Origin: Arthrobacter wenxiniae
GTDB lineage: Bacteria > Actinomycetota > Actinomycetes > Actinomycetales > Micrococcaceae
Reading direction: 5' to 3'
DNA length: 64,000 bases
Assembly: GCF_013376105.1 (NCBI RefSeq)
Contig: NZ_JAAMFM010000007.1
Span: 1-64,000 of the forward strand
Part shown: positions 55,752-63,740 of the stretch, piece by piece
Layout: each line of letters begins with the position of its first letter
Position numbering within the stretch: position 1 is the stretch's first letter
The notes under the pieces: generated by a model
Databases searched by the model: none
What the model was told of the DNA's origin: nothing
Seen by the model: only the letters and a program-made list of their open reading frames with translations
Program-made: the position numbers and the translations under genes

Positions 55752-56603
55752 ATGGCATTGGCCACCACCCGCAGCATCATGGAGCAGGCAGCAACGGCCG
55801 GCACCGGCCAGGGCGCCTTCAACGTCATCCACCTCGAGACGCTCGAAGGCCTCATCGCAGGGGCCGAGGCGGCCGGGCTCCCCGTCATCCTGCAGATTTC
55901 CGAGAACTGCGCGAAGTTCCACGGCGGGCTGGAGCCCGTGGCGGCCGCCTCCCTGGCCGCGGCCCGCAAGGCGGCCGTGCCGGTCGCGGTGCACCTCGAC
56001 CACGCCGAGGACGAGGCACTGGCCCGCGAAGCCGTCGACCTGGGCTTCGGCTCCATCATGTACGACGGCGCCCACCTCGACTATGCGGAGAACGTCGAAG
56101 CGACCGCCCGCGTGGCCGTCTACGCCCACGCGCGCGGCGTCTATGTTGAGGCGGAACTTGGCAAGGTGGGCGGCAAGGACGGCGCGCACGCACCCGGAGT
56201 GCTGACCGACCCCGCCGAGGCCGCCGCGTTTGTGGCCGCCACCGGCGTCGACGCCCTGGCCGTCGCCGTGGGCTCCTCCCACGCGATGACCGAGCGCTCC
56301 GCCGCCTTGAACCTGGACCGGATCACGGCCCTCAAGGCCGCCCTGGACGTGCCGCTGGTGCTGCATGGATCCTCCGGCGTCTCCGACGCGAGCATTGTGG
56401 CGGCGATCGCGGCGGGCATGACCAAGATCAACGTCTCCACGCACCTCAACGGCTTCTTCACCCGTGCCGTGCGCGATTACCTCGGGGCCAATCCGGCCGT
56501 GGTGGATTCCCGCAGGTACCTCGGCGCCGGGCGCGCCGCATTGGTTCCGGAGGTTGCCCGGCTGCTAGCGTTGTTTGCAGGCGCAGGGGCTGCGTCCAGG
56601 TAG
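55752..56603 (+). CDS. Class II bisphosphate aldolase (GatY/KbaY/AgaY type)
   Basis: A 283-residue zinc aldolase. Zinc and catalytic residues appear in VHLDHAEDEAL, the VEAELGKVGGKDGA loop, VAVGSSHAM and VLHGSSGVSDASI, and the phosphate site in INVSTHLN. Family members split fructose- or tagatose-1,6-bisphosphate to two triose phosphates. With a LacC-like kinase and an AgaS-like isomerase beside it, tagatose bisphosphate is the likely substrate. AAGGATT precedes the ATG at 55752. Confidence 0.88.
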   Translation: MALATTRSIMEQAATAGTGQGAFNVIHLETLEGLIAGAEAAGLPVILQISENCAKFHGGLEPVAAASLAAARKAAVPVAVHLDHAEDEALAREAVDLGFGSIMYDGAHLDYAENVEATARVAVYAHARGVYVEAELGKVGGKDGAHAPGVLTDPAEAAAFVAATGVDALAVAVGSSHAMTERSAALNLDRITALKAALDVPLVLHGSSGVSDASIVAAIAAGMTKINVSTHLNGFFTRAVRDYLGANPAVVDSRRYLGAGRAALVPEVARLLALFAGAGAASR

Positions 56604-56647
56604 GTGCCCTGCCCCTCAACGCATCTTTCTTCTCAGCGGGAGTTTCC

Positions 56648-57439
56648 ATGAACCGGACCGAACGGCTGGCCGCCATTCTCGACATCCTGGCGGCCGACGG
56701 CCAAGTGGAGGTCGAGGAGATTGTTGGGAAGCTGGGCGTCTCGCCGGCCACCGCCCGGCGCGACCTGGACTCCCTGGCCAATGAACGGCTGCTGACCCGC
56801 ACCCGCGGCGGTGCCACGTCCGGCTCGGTCTCCTACGAGCTGCCGGGCCGGTACAACCGCGACGACCACGCCCGGCAAAAGCACCAGATCGCCCTGGCCG
56901 CCAGCGCCCTGATTCCCAAGGGGGCCGTCATCGGCCTGTGTGGAGGCACCACCAGCACCGCGCTGGCGCAGGTCCTGTCCACGCGCGAGGACCTGATGGA
57001 GCCGTCCAACCGGCCCACCCTTACGGTGGTCACCAACGCCATCAACATCGCCGCGCAGCTGGCCATCCGACCCAACCTGAAGATCATGGTCACCGGCGGC
57101 ATCGTCAATGCCCGGTCCTACGAGCTGGTGGGCCCGTACGCGGACTCCATCCTGCAGAAGGTGGCGCTGGACATTGCGTTCATCGGTGTCAACGGCATTG
57201 AACCGGGCACCGGGCCCACCATCAACGACGAGGGCGAGGCGTCGGTCAACTCGCGCATGGCCCGCCGGGCCTCGGAGGCGTACATGCTCGCCGACTCCTC
57301 CAAGATCGGCAAGCGCGCCTTCGCCACCATGGAGGACCACCGCTTCCACAAGCTCATCACCGATTCCGGCGTCACGGCCGAACAGCTGGCGGCGTTCACG
57401 GACGCCGGCACGGAAGTCATCGTCGCCCCGGACGTGTAG
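56648..57439 (+). CDS. DeoR-family regulator
   Basis: A 263-residue DeoR-type regulator. It begins with a winged helix (NRTERLAAILDILAADGQVEVEEIVGKLGVSPATARRDLDSL) and has a DeoR C-terminal sensor domain with IGLCGGTTSTALAQVL and VTGGIVNARSYELVGPYA for sugar-phosphate binding. As the last gene of the GalNAc operon it probably represses it until a sugar phosphate builds up, acting at the GATTGTTA inverted pair at 52540-52702. A start at 56648 has GGGAG in front. Confidence 0.88.
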   Translation: MNRTERLAAILDILAADGQVEVEEIVGKLGVSPATARRDLDSLANERLLTRTRGGATSGSVSYELPGRYNRDDHARQKHQIALAASALIPKGAVIGLCGGTTSTALAQVLSTREDLMEPSNRPTLTVVTNAINIAAQLAIRPNLKIMVTGGIVNARSYELVGPYADSILQKVALDIAFIGVNGIEPGTGPTINDEGEASVNSRMARRASEAYMLADSSKIGKRAFATMEDHRFHKLITDSGVTAEQLAAFTDAGTEVIVAPDV

Positions 57440-57443
57440 CCCC

Positions 57444-57467
57444 CGTTGGGGGTCATGACGCCCAACG
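57444..57467. terminator. Bidirectional hairpin between convergent genes
   Basis: CGTTGGG-g-GTCATGAC-g-CCCAACG is a near-perfect 24-base palindrome between the deoR-type and phosphatase genes. On the plus strand CTAAAA follows rather than a T-tract. Confidence 0.6.
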
Positions 57468-58142
57468 CTAAAACCTGAGTGGCGAGTCCATGACGGTGGT
57501 GCCGGGATGGGCCTGGATCCACTGCTCGAACGGCACGTCCAAGGCATAGCGTCCGTTGCCTGCGACCAATGTGCGCACCTCGGCGTTTCCCGGATTGTTA
57601 AGCGACTCAAAATACTCCACGGACCAATGGAACCAGCGCATGCAAAACAGCCGCATGGTCAGCCCGTGTGTCACCAGCAGCGTGTTGGGCGCGTAGTCCG
57701 GCCGGGACCAGTGCCTGTGGAGGGTCTCCAGGAACGACGACACGCGGTCAAAGACATCCGAGCCGGATTCCCCCTCGCGGAAGCGGTAGAAAAAATGCCC
57801 GTAGGCGTTGCGCAGTTCCTTTTGGTCGGCAATCTCCGCCGGGTTTTGAAAGTTGGCCCAGTCCTGTTCGCGCAGCCGTGGCTCCTCCATGGTCCGGTCC
57901 ACCAGGTCGCCCAGGTCCAGCGCCTCCAACGTTTGATAGGCCCGGAGATAGGGCGAGACATAGACGCTCACCTTTTCGCCGTTGAGCTGGCGCCTGATCT
58001 GCTCCCCGGCCTCCCGCGCCTGGGCCACACCCAGCTGCGTCAGCGGAATCCGATAGTCGGGGATTCGGTTGTAGATGGACTGGTCCTGGTTGGCCGCCGA
58101 CTGTCCGTGGCGGACCATGATGATCTGGTGTGGGGCACTCAT
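57468..58142 (-). CDS. Histidine-phosphatase (phosphoglycerate mutase-like) protein
   Basis: A 224-residue histidine-phosphatase-superfamily protein. The catalytic RHG is in IIMVRHGQSAANQDQ, the second histidine in LLVTHGLTMRLF, and RLREQDWANFQNP is a typical mid motif. Substrates range from sugar phosphates to nucleotides; unknown here. The ATG at 58142 is seven bases after TAGGCT on the minus strand, suggesting a leaderless transcript. It converges with the DeoR gene. Confidence 0.88.
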   Translation of the reverse strand: MSAPHQIIMVRHGQSAANQDQSIYNRIPDYRIPLTQLGVAQAREAGEQIRRQLNGEKVSVYVSPYLRAYQTLEALDLGDLVDRTMEEPRLREQDWANFQNPAEIADQKELRNAYGHFFYRFREGESGSDVFDRVSSFLETLHRHWSRPDYAPNTLLVTHGLTMRLFCMRWFHWSVEYFESLNNPGNAEVRTLVAGNGRYALDVPFEQWIQAHPGTTVMDSPLRF

Positions 58143-58511
58143 GTCCCCGAGCCTACGGCGTGAGCCCCGGGCGCCGCGATCCTTCCGGCCTGTGTTTGCG
58201 GCCGGGCTGGGATTCCCGCGGCCCGGGAGGCGGTGGCCGGCAGCAACGGCGGGGTCCGGCCGCCAATGGGCCGTTTCCAACAGCGTGTGGATTGCCCTCG
58301 GAAGGCCAAAGCCAGGCTTGGCCGCTTCCCTAGAGACGGGGAGCTTACTGGCAGGAATGGGTGGGAGGATGGCGTCAGTGGGTGTCCTTGGGCCCCCGCG
58401 GCCTTTCCGCAGGGACTGCCTTGGCCGCGGCCCCGAAGGGTGCCTGTCCCGCGGGGTTGCGGGATGTCAAAATGGTCGTATCGGAAGACGCAGGGCGAGA
58501 GGAAATGTTGG
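58143..58511. other. No gene recognised; upstream region of the kinase
   Basis: Intergenic between divergent phosphatase and histidine-kinase genes. No coding frame or clear operator is seen, apart from the minus-strand TAGGCT -10 near 58150 and AGAGGAAA at 58498 leading the kinase. Confidence 0.45.
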
Positions 58512-60029
58512 ATGGATGCCTCGACGCACATGGTGCAGACCCCCGGCATCGGCTCCGGGGGTGCCGTTGGTACCGGGCTGGAGAAGTGCCTGCGCCGGAT
58601 ACTCGGCTCCGCAATGGCGCTGACCGGTGCGGCGCAGGGGGAGATCAGGTACCAGGACGCCGGCCAGGGTGCCAGCGGGTCGGTGAGTGCCGGCGCGGAC
58701 GGCGGACACATGGCAGGTGTCCGTCCCCAGGACGGCCCCATGCTGGACATTCCGCTCGCCGCGGGTGGGGACGCCCTCGGCAGCCTCCATTTGGCCAAGC
58801 GGGCCGGTGCTGCACCCTTTGGCAGCGCGGACGAGGAGATCGCCGTGGAATTGGCGGCCGTTGCGGGCGTCGCCGTCGAAAGTGCCCGGTTGCAGGGGCA
58901 GGTGGTTGCGCGGGAACGGTGGATTGACGTGACCAGCCAGTTGACCGCATCGTTGATGGCTGCCGCGCCTTCAGCGAACCCCTTCACCGTGATCGCCGAC
59001 CACGTGGCCGCCGCGACGAAGGCGTCCTGCGCAGCGGCCCTGATCGGCGCTGACTCGGACGAGCCATTTCCGGCGTCCCTGCACGACGGATCACCGTCGA
59101 TGCAGCGCATTGGCGGGCCGCTGCTCGCGAAAGTGGCCAAAGGTCTCCCGCGTTCTGCCGCGCGCCTGGACGAAGAGCTGTTGGGGGCGACCACCCTTCC
59201 CGCCGGGCCGGCGCTCATGGCGGAACTGTCGGCCCGCCACGGCACCCTGGGCGTCTTCGTGGTCGTCCGGGATCCCGGTGCGCCCCAGTTCAGCGCGCTT
59301 GATCAAGAAATGCTGCAGCGTTTCGCCTCCCACGCCGCCTTGGTGATCGAGCATTTGCTGGCACAGCAGACGTTACAGGTGCGGGCCGTCCACGAGGACC
59401 GCAGGCGCATCGCCCGCAACCTCCACGACCTGGTGATCCAGCACCTCTTTGGTGTTGGATTGGGCCTTCAGGCGCTTAGCGCGAGAATTCAGCCAGTCAA
59501 CGCGGCGGCCGAAGTTGCGTCCTACGTGGACCAGATCGATGGCACCATCCGCGACATCCGCCGCTCCATTTTCGCCTTAAACCAGCCAATTGACGATGGG
59601 ATCGGGCTGCGGTCCAGGATCTTGAATGTTGTGACGGCCACTCCGTTCAGCTTCGAGCCGCGCGTGTATTTCGACGGGCCTGTCGATTCGGCCATCCCGG
59701 ACAGGATCCACCACGACATTCTGGCGTCGCTGGGTGAGATGCTCTCCAACGCCATCCGCCATGCCAGGGCCTGCTCCGTGGATGTCACGGTCTCGGTCGA
59801 CTTAAACGCGCGCCGGGTGGTCCTGCGTGTTCGTGACGACGGCGTTGGATGGGCCGGACCCCTGGTCGCCGGCAGCGGGACGGGCAACTTGGCCGACCGC
59901 GCCCGCAGGCTCAATGGCACATGCCATGTTTCCCTCGCAGAGGGCGGTGGCACCCAAATGGAATGGTCGGTGCCGTTACAGGGCTCGGATGCGTCCGCTA
60001 TCGATGGCGATCCTGTGTCAGGCGGGTAG
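58512..60029 (+). CDS. GAF-domain sensor histidine kinase, DevS/DosS-like
   Basis: A 505-residue cytoplasmic sensor kinase. It has GAF-like regions (about 20-130 and 140-285), then a HisKA_3 dimerisation segment with phosphorylatable His305 in RRRIARNLHDLVIQHLFGVG and a HATPase domain (GEMLSNAIRHA, VRDDGVGW, GTGNLADRARRL). The NarL/DevS class matches the LuxR-type regulator next to it. No membrane segment is seen. The first GAF region lacks an obvious heme-binding His that I can point to. ATG 58512 follows AGAGGAAA. Its end overlaps the convergent regulator gene by 32 bases. Confidence 0.85.
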   Translation: MDASTHMVQTPGIGSGGAVGTGLEKCLRRILGSAMALTGAAQGEIRYQDAGQGASGSVSAGADGGHMAGVRPQDGPMLDIPLAAGGDALGSLHLAKRAGAAPFGSADEEIAVELAAVAGVAVESARLQGQVVARERWIDVTSQLTASLMAAAPSANPFTVIADHVAAATKASCAAALIGADSDEPFPASLHDGSPSMQRIGGPLLAKVAKGLPRSAARLDEELLGATTLPAGPALMAELSARHGTLGVFVVVRDPGAPQFSALDQEMLQRFASHAALVIEHLLAQQTLQVRAVHEDRRRIARNLHDLVIQHLFGVGLGLQALSARIQPVNAAAEVASYVDQIDGTIRDIRRSIFALNQPIDDGIGLRSRILNVVTATPFSFEPRVYFDGPVDSAIPDRIHHDILASLGEMLSNAIRHARACSVDVTVSVDLNARRVVLRVRDDGVGWAGPLVAGSGTGNLADRARRLNGTCHVSLAEGGGTQMEWSVPLQGSDASAIDGDPVSGG

Positions 60030-60642
60030 CCAGGATGGCCGCCTGCGTCCGTGACGTCAACCCGAGCTTGTCCAGGATCCGTGACACATAATTCCTCACC
60101 GTCTTTTCCGCCAGGCCAAGATGTTCCCCCATTTCCCGATTCGTGTGGCCAGCCGCAATCAAGTCGAAAACGCGCAACTCCTGCACGGTCAGCGGGTCCA
60201 GCGCGGCAGGCCGCGAGGGTTCCTGCCGCATCCGTTCCCGGATCCGCAAGGTGACGGCCGGGTCCAGCAGGTTCTCACCCGCGGCAACCGCGCGCACGCT
60301 CCGAACCAGCGACGCACCGCGCACCTGCTTGAGCAGGTATCCCTTCGCCCCCGCCATGACGGCCCCCAGAAACGCCTCGTCGTCCTCGAAGGAGGTGAGA
60401 ATGAGCGCCTGGATGGTCGGATCGACCGATCTCACGTCCCGGCACACGGAGATGCCGTTGCCGTCGGCCAGGCGGACGTCCAGGATCATCACATCCGGAT
60501 GGGCAGCCGGAATGCGGCGCGCGGACGCCCTGGCGGATGCTGATTCGCCGACGACGACGATGTCCCCCTCCGCTTCCAGGAGGTCACGGAGGCCGCGGCG
60601 CACCACTTCGTGGTCGTCGACCAAATAGACGCCAATCACCAT
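59998..60642 (-). CDS. LuxR-type response regulator, DevR/DosR-like
   Basis: A 214-residue NarL/DosR-type regulator. The receiver domain has acidic pair Asp9/Asp10, phosphoacceptor Asp55 in VMILDVRLADG, and Lys in GYLLKQVRG. The LuxR helix-turn-helix near the C-terminus (LTVQELRVFDLIAAGHTNREMGEHLGLAEKTVRNYVSRIL) closely resembles DosR. The ATG at 60642 is on the minus strand. It is paired with the kinase at 58512 by convergent, overlapping genes. A DosR-like box lies about 94 bases before its start. Confidence 0.9.
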   Translation of the reverse strand: MVIGVYLVDDHEVVRRGLRDLLEAEGDIVVVGESASARASARRIPAAHPDVMILDVRLADGNGISVCRDVRSVDPTIQALILTSFEDDEAFLGAVMAGAKGYLLKQVRGASLVRSVRAVAAGENLLDPAVTLRIRERMRQEPSRPAALDPLTVQELRVFDLIAAGHTNREMGEHLGLAEKTVRNYVSRILDKLGLTSRTQAAILATRLTQDRHR

Positions 60643-60735
60643 CAGTCCTTCCCAGCAGCCGCAGCCGAGGCGCCTGCCCGGCAGTTTCCAAACCGCATCT
60701 GGAGCCAGTCTCGCGCCCGGGCCCACGGCACACTA

Positions 60736-60749
60736 GGGACTTACGTCCC
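60736..60749. promoter_or_regulatory. DosR/DevR-box-like palindrome
   Basis: GGGAC-TTAC-GTCCC is a palindrome matching the core of the mycobacterial DosR box (GGGACTWWAGTCCC type). It lies in the divergent gap between the DosR-like regulator gene and the operon starting at 60980, so both may be regulated by it. Confidence 0.75.
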
Positions 60750-60979
60750 AGCGGACCGAAATGACTGAACGGACGAACTGCCCGGAGCCACGAGCCGGGG
60801 CACACGCAAATCCGCACACCCGCGGTGGGTCGTTTGACACTATTGCGTGCATACCTGCGGGAGCAGACTGCATCAGAAGCATAAGCATAATGCGAGCAGG
60901 GACCGGGCGCCTCGTTTGCCCCGGCGTGCACACGGCCCAGCCCGGGCTGTCCCGCAAGACCGGCTTTCGAAGGGGAATC

Positions 60980-61462
60980 ATGTTTAAACCACTACACGAG
61001 ACGGCAGTGAAGGATGCGGCAGTGAAGGATGCCGTGCAGGGCATCGACAGGATGGTGCGGAACATACAAACGGGGAGGTTTGAACGCAGCCTTGCCGGAC
61101 TGACCGCCGTCGGCTCGATTGTCACGGCCGTGGAGATCTATTTTGAGCACGACAGCGCAAGCTTCGGCAACAAGTTGATGTGGATCCCCGTCGCGCTGGG
61201 CCCTGTGGGGGCCGTGGCGGGCATCGCCGGCGTCTTCAGCCGCAGGCTGGCCAAGACCGCCCTGCCGCTGGCATCGGCCATCATCGTCGCCAACGGCTTG
61301 CAGGGAACATATTTGCACGCGCGGGGGATCCACCAAAAGCCGGGGGGCTTCAGGAATTTCCGGTACAACATGGAAATGGGTCCGCCGTTGATGGCGCCGC
61401 TCCTGGTGACCATGGTCGGCGGCATGGGACTGCTGGCCGCAATCCTGCGGAGGGAGCAATGA
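60980..61462 (+). CDS. Small polytopic membrane protein
   Basis: A 160-residue membrane protein with about four hydrophobic segments (LAGLTAVGSIVTAVEIYF, MWIPVALGPVGAVAGIAGVF, LPLASAIIVANGLQG, MAPLLVTMVGGMGLLAAIL). YLHARGIHQKPGGF and FRYNMEMGPP are notable conserved-looking loops with histidines. I do not know a characterised relative, but such proteins occur before gluconate-dehydrogenase-3/GMC pairs and may anchor them or handle electrons. GAAGGGG precedes the ATG at 60980. Its stop overlaps the next start. Confidence 0.7.
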   Translation: MFKPLHETAVKDAAVKDAVQGIDRMVRNIQTGRFERSLAGLTAVGSIVTAVEIYFEHDSASFGNKLMWIPVALGPVGAVAGIAGVFSRRLAKTALPLASAIIVANGLQGTYLHARGIHQKPGGFRNFRYNMEMGPPLMAPLLVTMVGGMGLLAAILRREQ

Positions 61463-62112
61463 GCGGTGGCACCCGCGGCAGGCTTCCCCTCAACGAGGCC
61501 AACGGCGGGGGCCGCTTCCCGGGTTTCGATGTGGTGGGCCAGTCCAAGCACTGGGACGACGTGACGACCTCGGTCGTCCTGGCGCGGCTGGGCATGCCGC
61601 CGGACATCCGCTTCTTCAGCGCAGCCGAGGAAGCCACGGCCAGCGCCCTCTGCGACCAGCTGCTGGGGCAGCGGCAGGAGCCGCGGGTGCCCGTGGTCAA
61701 CATGATCGACGCCCGCCTGGCCGAGAACCAGACGGACGGCTGGCACTACGAGGGGATGGCGCCGGACCGCCAGGCCTGGCGCGACTCGCTGGCCGGTCTC
61801 AACCAGGATGCCCGCCAAAGCGGCCACGTTTTTGCGCAGACCCCGTGGCCCGGACAGTCAGCAATATTGCAGGCGGTGCTGGACCTCGGTTCGCATCAAT
61901 GGCACGGCATGAACGCCTCGCGGGTGTGGAGCCTGTGGACGCGCTACGCGTGCACCGCGTTCTACTCCCACCCGTGGGCCTGGGAGGAGATTGGATTTGC
62001 CGGGCCGGCCTATCCCCGCGGCTACAAGAACCCCGGCGTCGACAAGCTCGAACCGTTCGAGGTGGCCGACGCCAAACCGGACCAGGACCCGCTGCGCAGG
62101 GGAGAGTCATGA
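61459..62112 (+). CDS. Gluconate 2-dehydrogenase subunit 3-like protein
   Basis: A 217-residue protein of the gluconate_2-dh3 family, the small partner of membrane-linked GMC dehydrogenases. Recognisable are IRFFSAAEEATASALCDQLLGQ, RVPVVNMIDARLAENQTDGWHYEGM and SHPWAWEEIGFAGPAYPRGY near the end. No clear Tat or Sec signal is present, which is unusual for a family often exported. Overlapping ATGA junctions link it to the genes on both sides. Function in electron transfer or assembly is inferred. Confidence 0.85.
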   Translation: MSGGTRGRLPLNEANGGGRFPGFDVVGQSKHWDDVTTSVVLARLGMPPDIRFFSAAEEATASALCDQLLGQRQEPRVPVVNMIDARLAENQTDGWHYEGMAPDRQAWRDSLAGLNQDARQSGHVFAQTPWPGQSAILQAVLDLGSHQWHGMNASRVWSLWTRYACTAFYSHPWAWEEIGFAGPAYPRGYKNPGVDKLEPFEVADAKPDQDPLRRGES

Positions 62113-63740
62113 CAGGCGTCCGTGACCGCAACGAGTCGGCCTGGCTGCTTCCTGCCGGCCCCGGCCTGAACCACCGCCTGCGTGAGGACATGCGCGCCTT
62201 CAATGACGGCGACGAGGTCGATGCCGTCATCGTGGGCTGCGGGGCCGGAGGCGCCACGATGCTGCAGCGCCTGGCCCGGGCCGGGTGGAGCGCCGTCGCC
62301 CTGGATGCGGGGCCGTTCTGGGATCCCGAAACCGACTGGGTCAGCGACGAAGCCGGCTCCCACCATCTTTACTGGACGGAACCGCGGGTGATCGGCGGCG
62401 ACGACCCGGTGCCGCTGGGTTCAAACAATTCCGGCCGCGGCGTCGGCGGGTCAATGGTGCATTACGCCGGTTACACGCCGCGCTTCCACCCCAGCGACTT
62501 CCGCATGCACAGCCAGGACGGGGTCGGTGCCGACTGGCCCATCGACTACACGGACCTCAAGCCGTACTACGCGGACATTGAGGGCGAGCTGCCGGTCTCG
62601 GGCGAGGACTGGCCGTGGGGCGACCCGCATTCCTACCCGCAACGCCCGCATCCGGTGTCCGGCAACGGGGACATGTTCCTGCGTGGGGCGCTGGCCTGCG
62701 GGATAACCGCCAAGGTGGGGCCGGTCGCCATCAGCAACGGCCGTTTTGGCAACCGGCCGCACTGCATCTACCGCGGCTTCTGCCTGCAGGGCTGCAAGGT
62801 GAACGCAAAGGCGTCGCCGCTGATCACCCACGTTCCGGACGCCTTGGCGCGCGGTGGGGAGGTGCGTGCCGACTCGATGGTCACCGGCATCGAGGTCGAC
62901 GAACGGACCGGCCGTGCCACCGGTGTGCGTTACAACCGGCGGGGGCGCGAACACTTCCAGCGTGCGCGCATGGTGATCGTCGCAGGGTACTCGATCGAGA
63001 CGCCCCGGCTGCTGCTCAACTCCGCCTCCCACCGCTTCCCCGACGGGCTGTGCAACGACTTCGACCAGGTGGGCCGCTACCTCATGGTGCAGGGGGCGCC
63101 CCAGACGGCCGGCCGTTTCGACGCCGAGGTCCGCATGTTCAAGGCCCCGCCGCCCGAGGTCAGCACGGAGCAGTTCTACGAAACGGACCCGGCGAAGCCG
63201 TACAAGCGCGGCTTCTCGGTGCAAACCGTTTCGCCGCTGCCGATCACGTGGGCCGAACACGTGGCCGCCCAGGGACACTGGGGCGACGGGCTGCGGCAGT
63301 ACATGAGCGACTATGTGCACTGGTCGTGCCTGGGTGCGCTGTGCGACTTCCTTCCGCAGCCGCACAACCGGGTCATCCTGTCGGAGGAGAAGGACAGGTT
63401 CGGACTTCCCATTGCTCACTTCAACTACTCCCAGTGCGACAACGACAAGGCGCTGATGCGGGCCGCGCAATCCGTGATGGAGGACATCCTGCACGGCGCC
63501 GGCGCGGACGAGGTCATCACCATAGACCGCTACGCCCACCTGGTGGGCGGGGCGCGGATGGCCTCGGGCGAGCAGGACGGCGTGGTCGACGCCAACTGCC
63601 GCAGCTTTGCGGTGCCGAACCTGTATATCACCGACGGCAGCGTGCTGCCGACCCAGGGCAGCGCCAATCCCGCGCTGACCATCATGGCCGTCGCGGCGCG
63701 TGCCGCCGACCGGCTCATCCAGGGCAGTGCCCATGATTGA
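62109..63740 (+). CDS. GMC-family FAD oxidoreductase
   Basis: A 543-residue GMC oxidoreductase probably acting with the subunit 3-like protein on a sugar or polyol. FAD-binding motifs include VDAVIVGCGAGGATMLQRLARAG and, near the end, LYITDGSVLPTQGSANPALTIMA. GRGVGGSMVHYAGYTPRF contacts the cofactor. A CIYRGFCLQGCKVNAKAS segment with cysteines fits dehydrogenases that pass electrons onward. No signal peptide is seen. It starts with ATG in a four-base overlap, and overlaps the next gene by eight bases. Confidence 0.88.
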   Translation: MTGVRDRNESAWLLPAGPGLNHRLREDMRAFNDGDEVDAVIVGCGAGGATMLQRLARAGWSAVALDAGPFWDPETDWVSDEAGSHHLYWTEPRVIGGDDPVPLGSNNSGRGVGGSMVHYAGYTPRFHPSDFRMHSQDGVGADWPIDYTDLKPYYADIEGELPVSGEDWPWGDPHSYPQRPHPVSGNGDMFLRGALACGITAKVGPVAISNGRFGNRPHCIYRGFCLQGCKVNAKASPLITHVPDALARGGEVRADSMVTGIEVDERTGRATGVRYNRRGREHFQRARMVIVAGYSIETPRLLLNSASHRFPDGLCNDFDQVGRYLMVQGAPQTAGRFDAEVRMFKAPPPEVSTEQFYETDPAKPYKRGFSVQTVSPLPITWAEHVAAQGHWGDGLRQYMSDYVHWSCLGALCDFLPQPHNRVILSEEKDRFGLPIAHFNYSQCDNDKALMRAAQSVMEDILHGAGADEVITIDRYAHLVGGARMASGEQDGVVDANCRSFAVPNLYITDGSVLPTQGSANPALTIMAVAARAADRLIQGSAHD

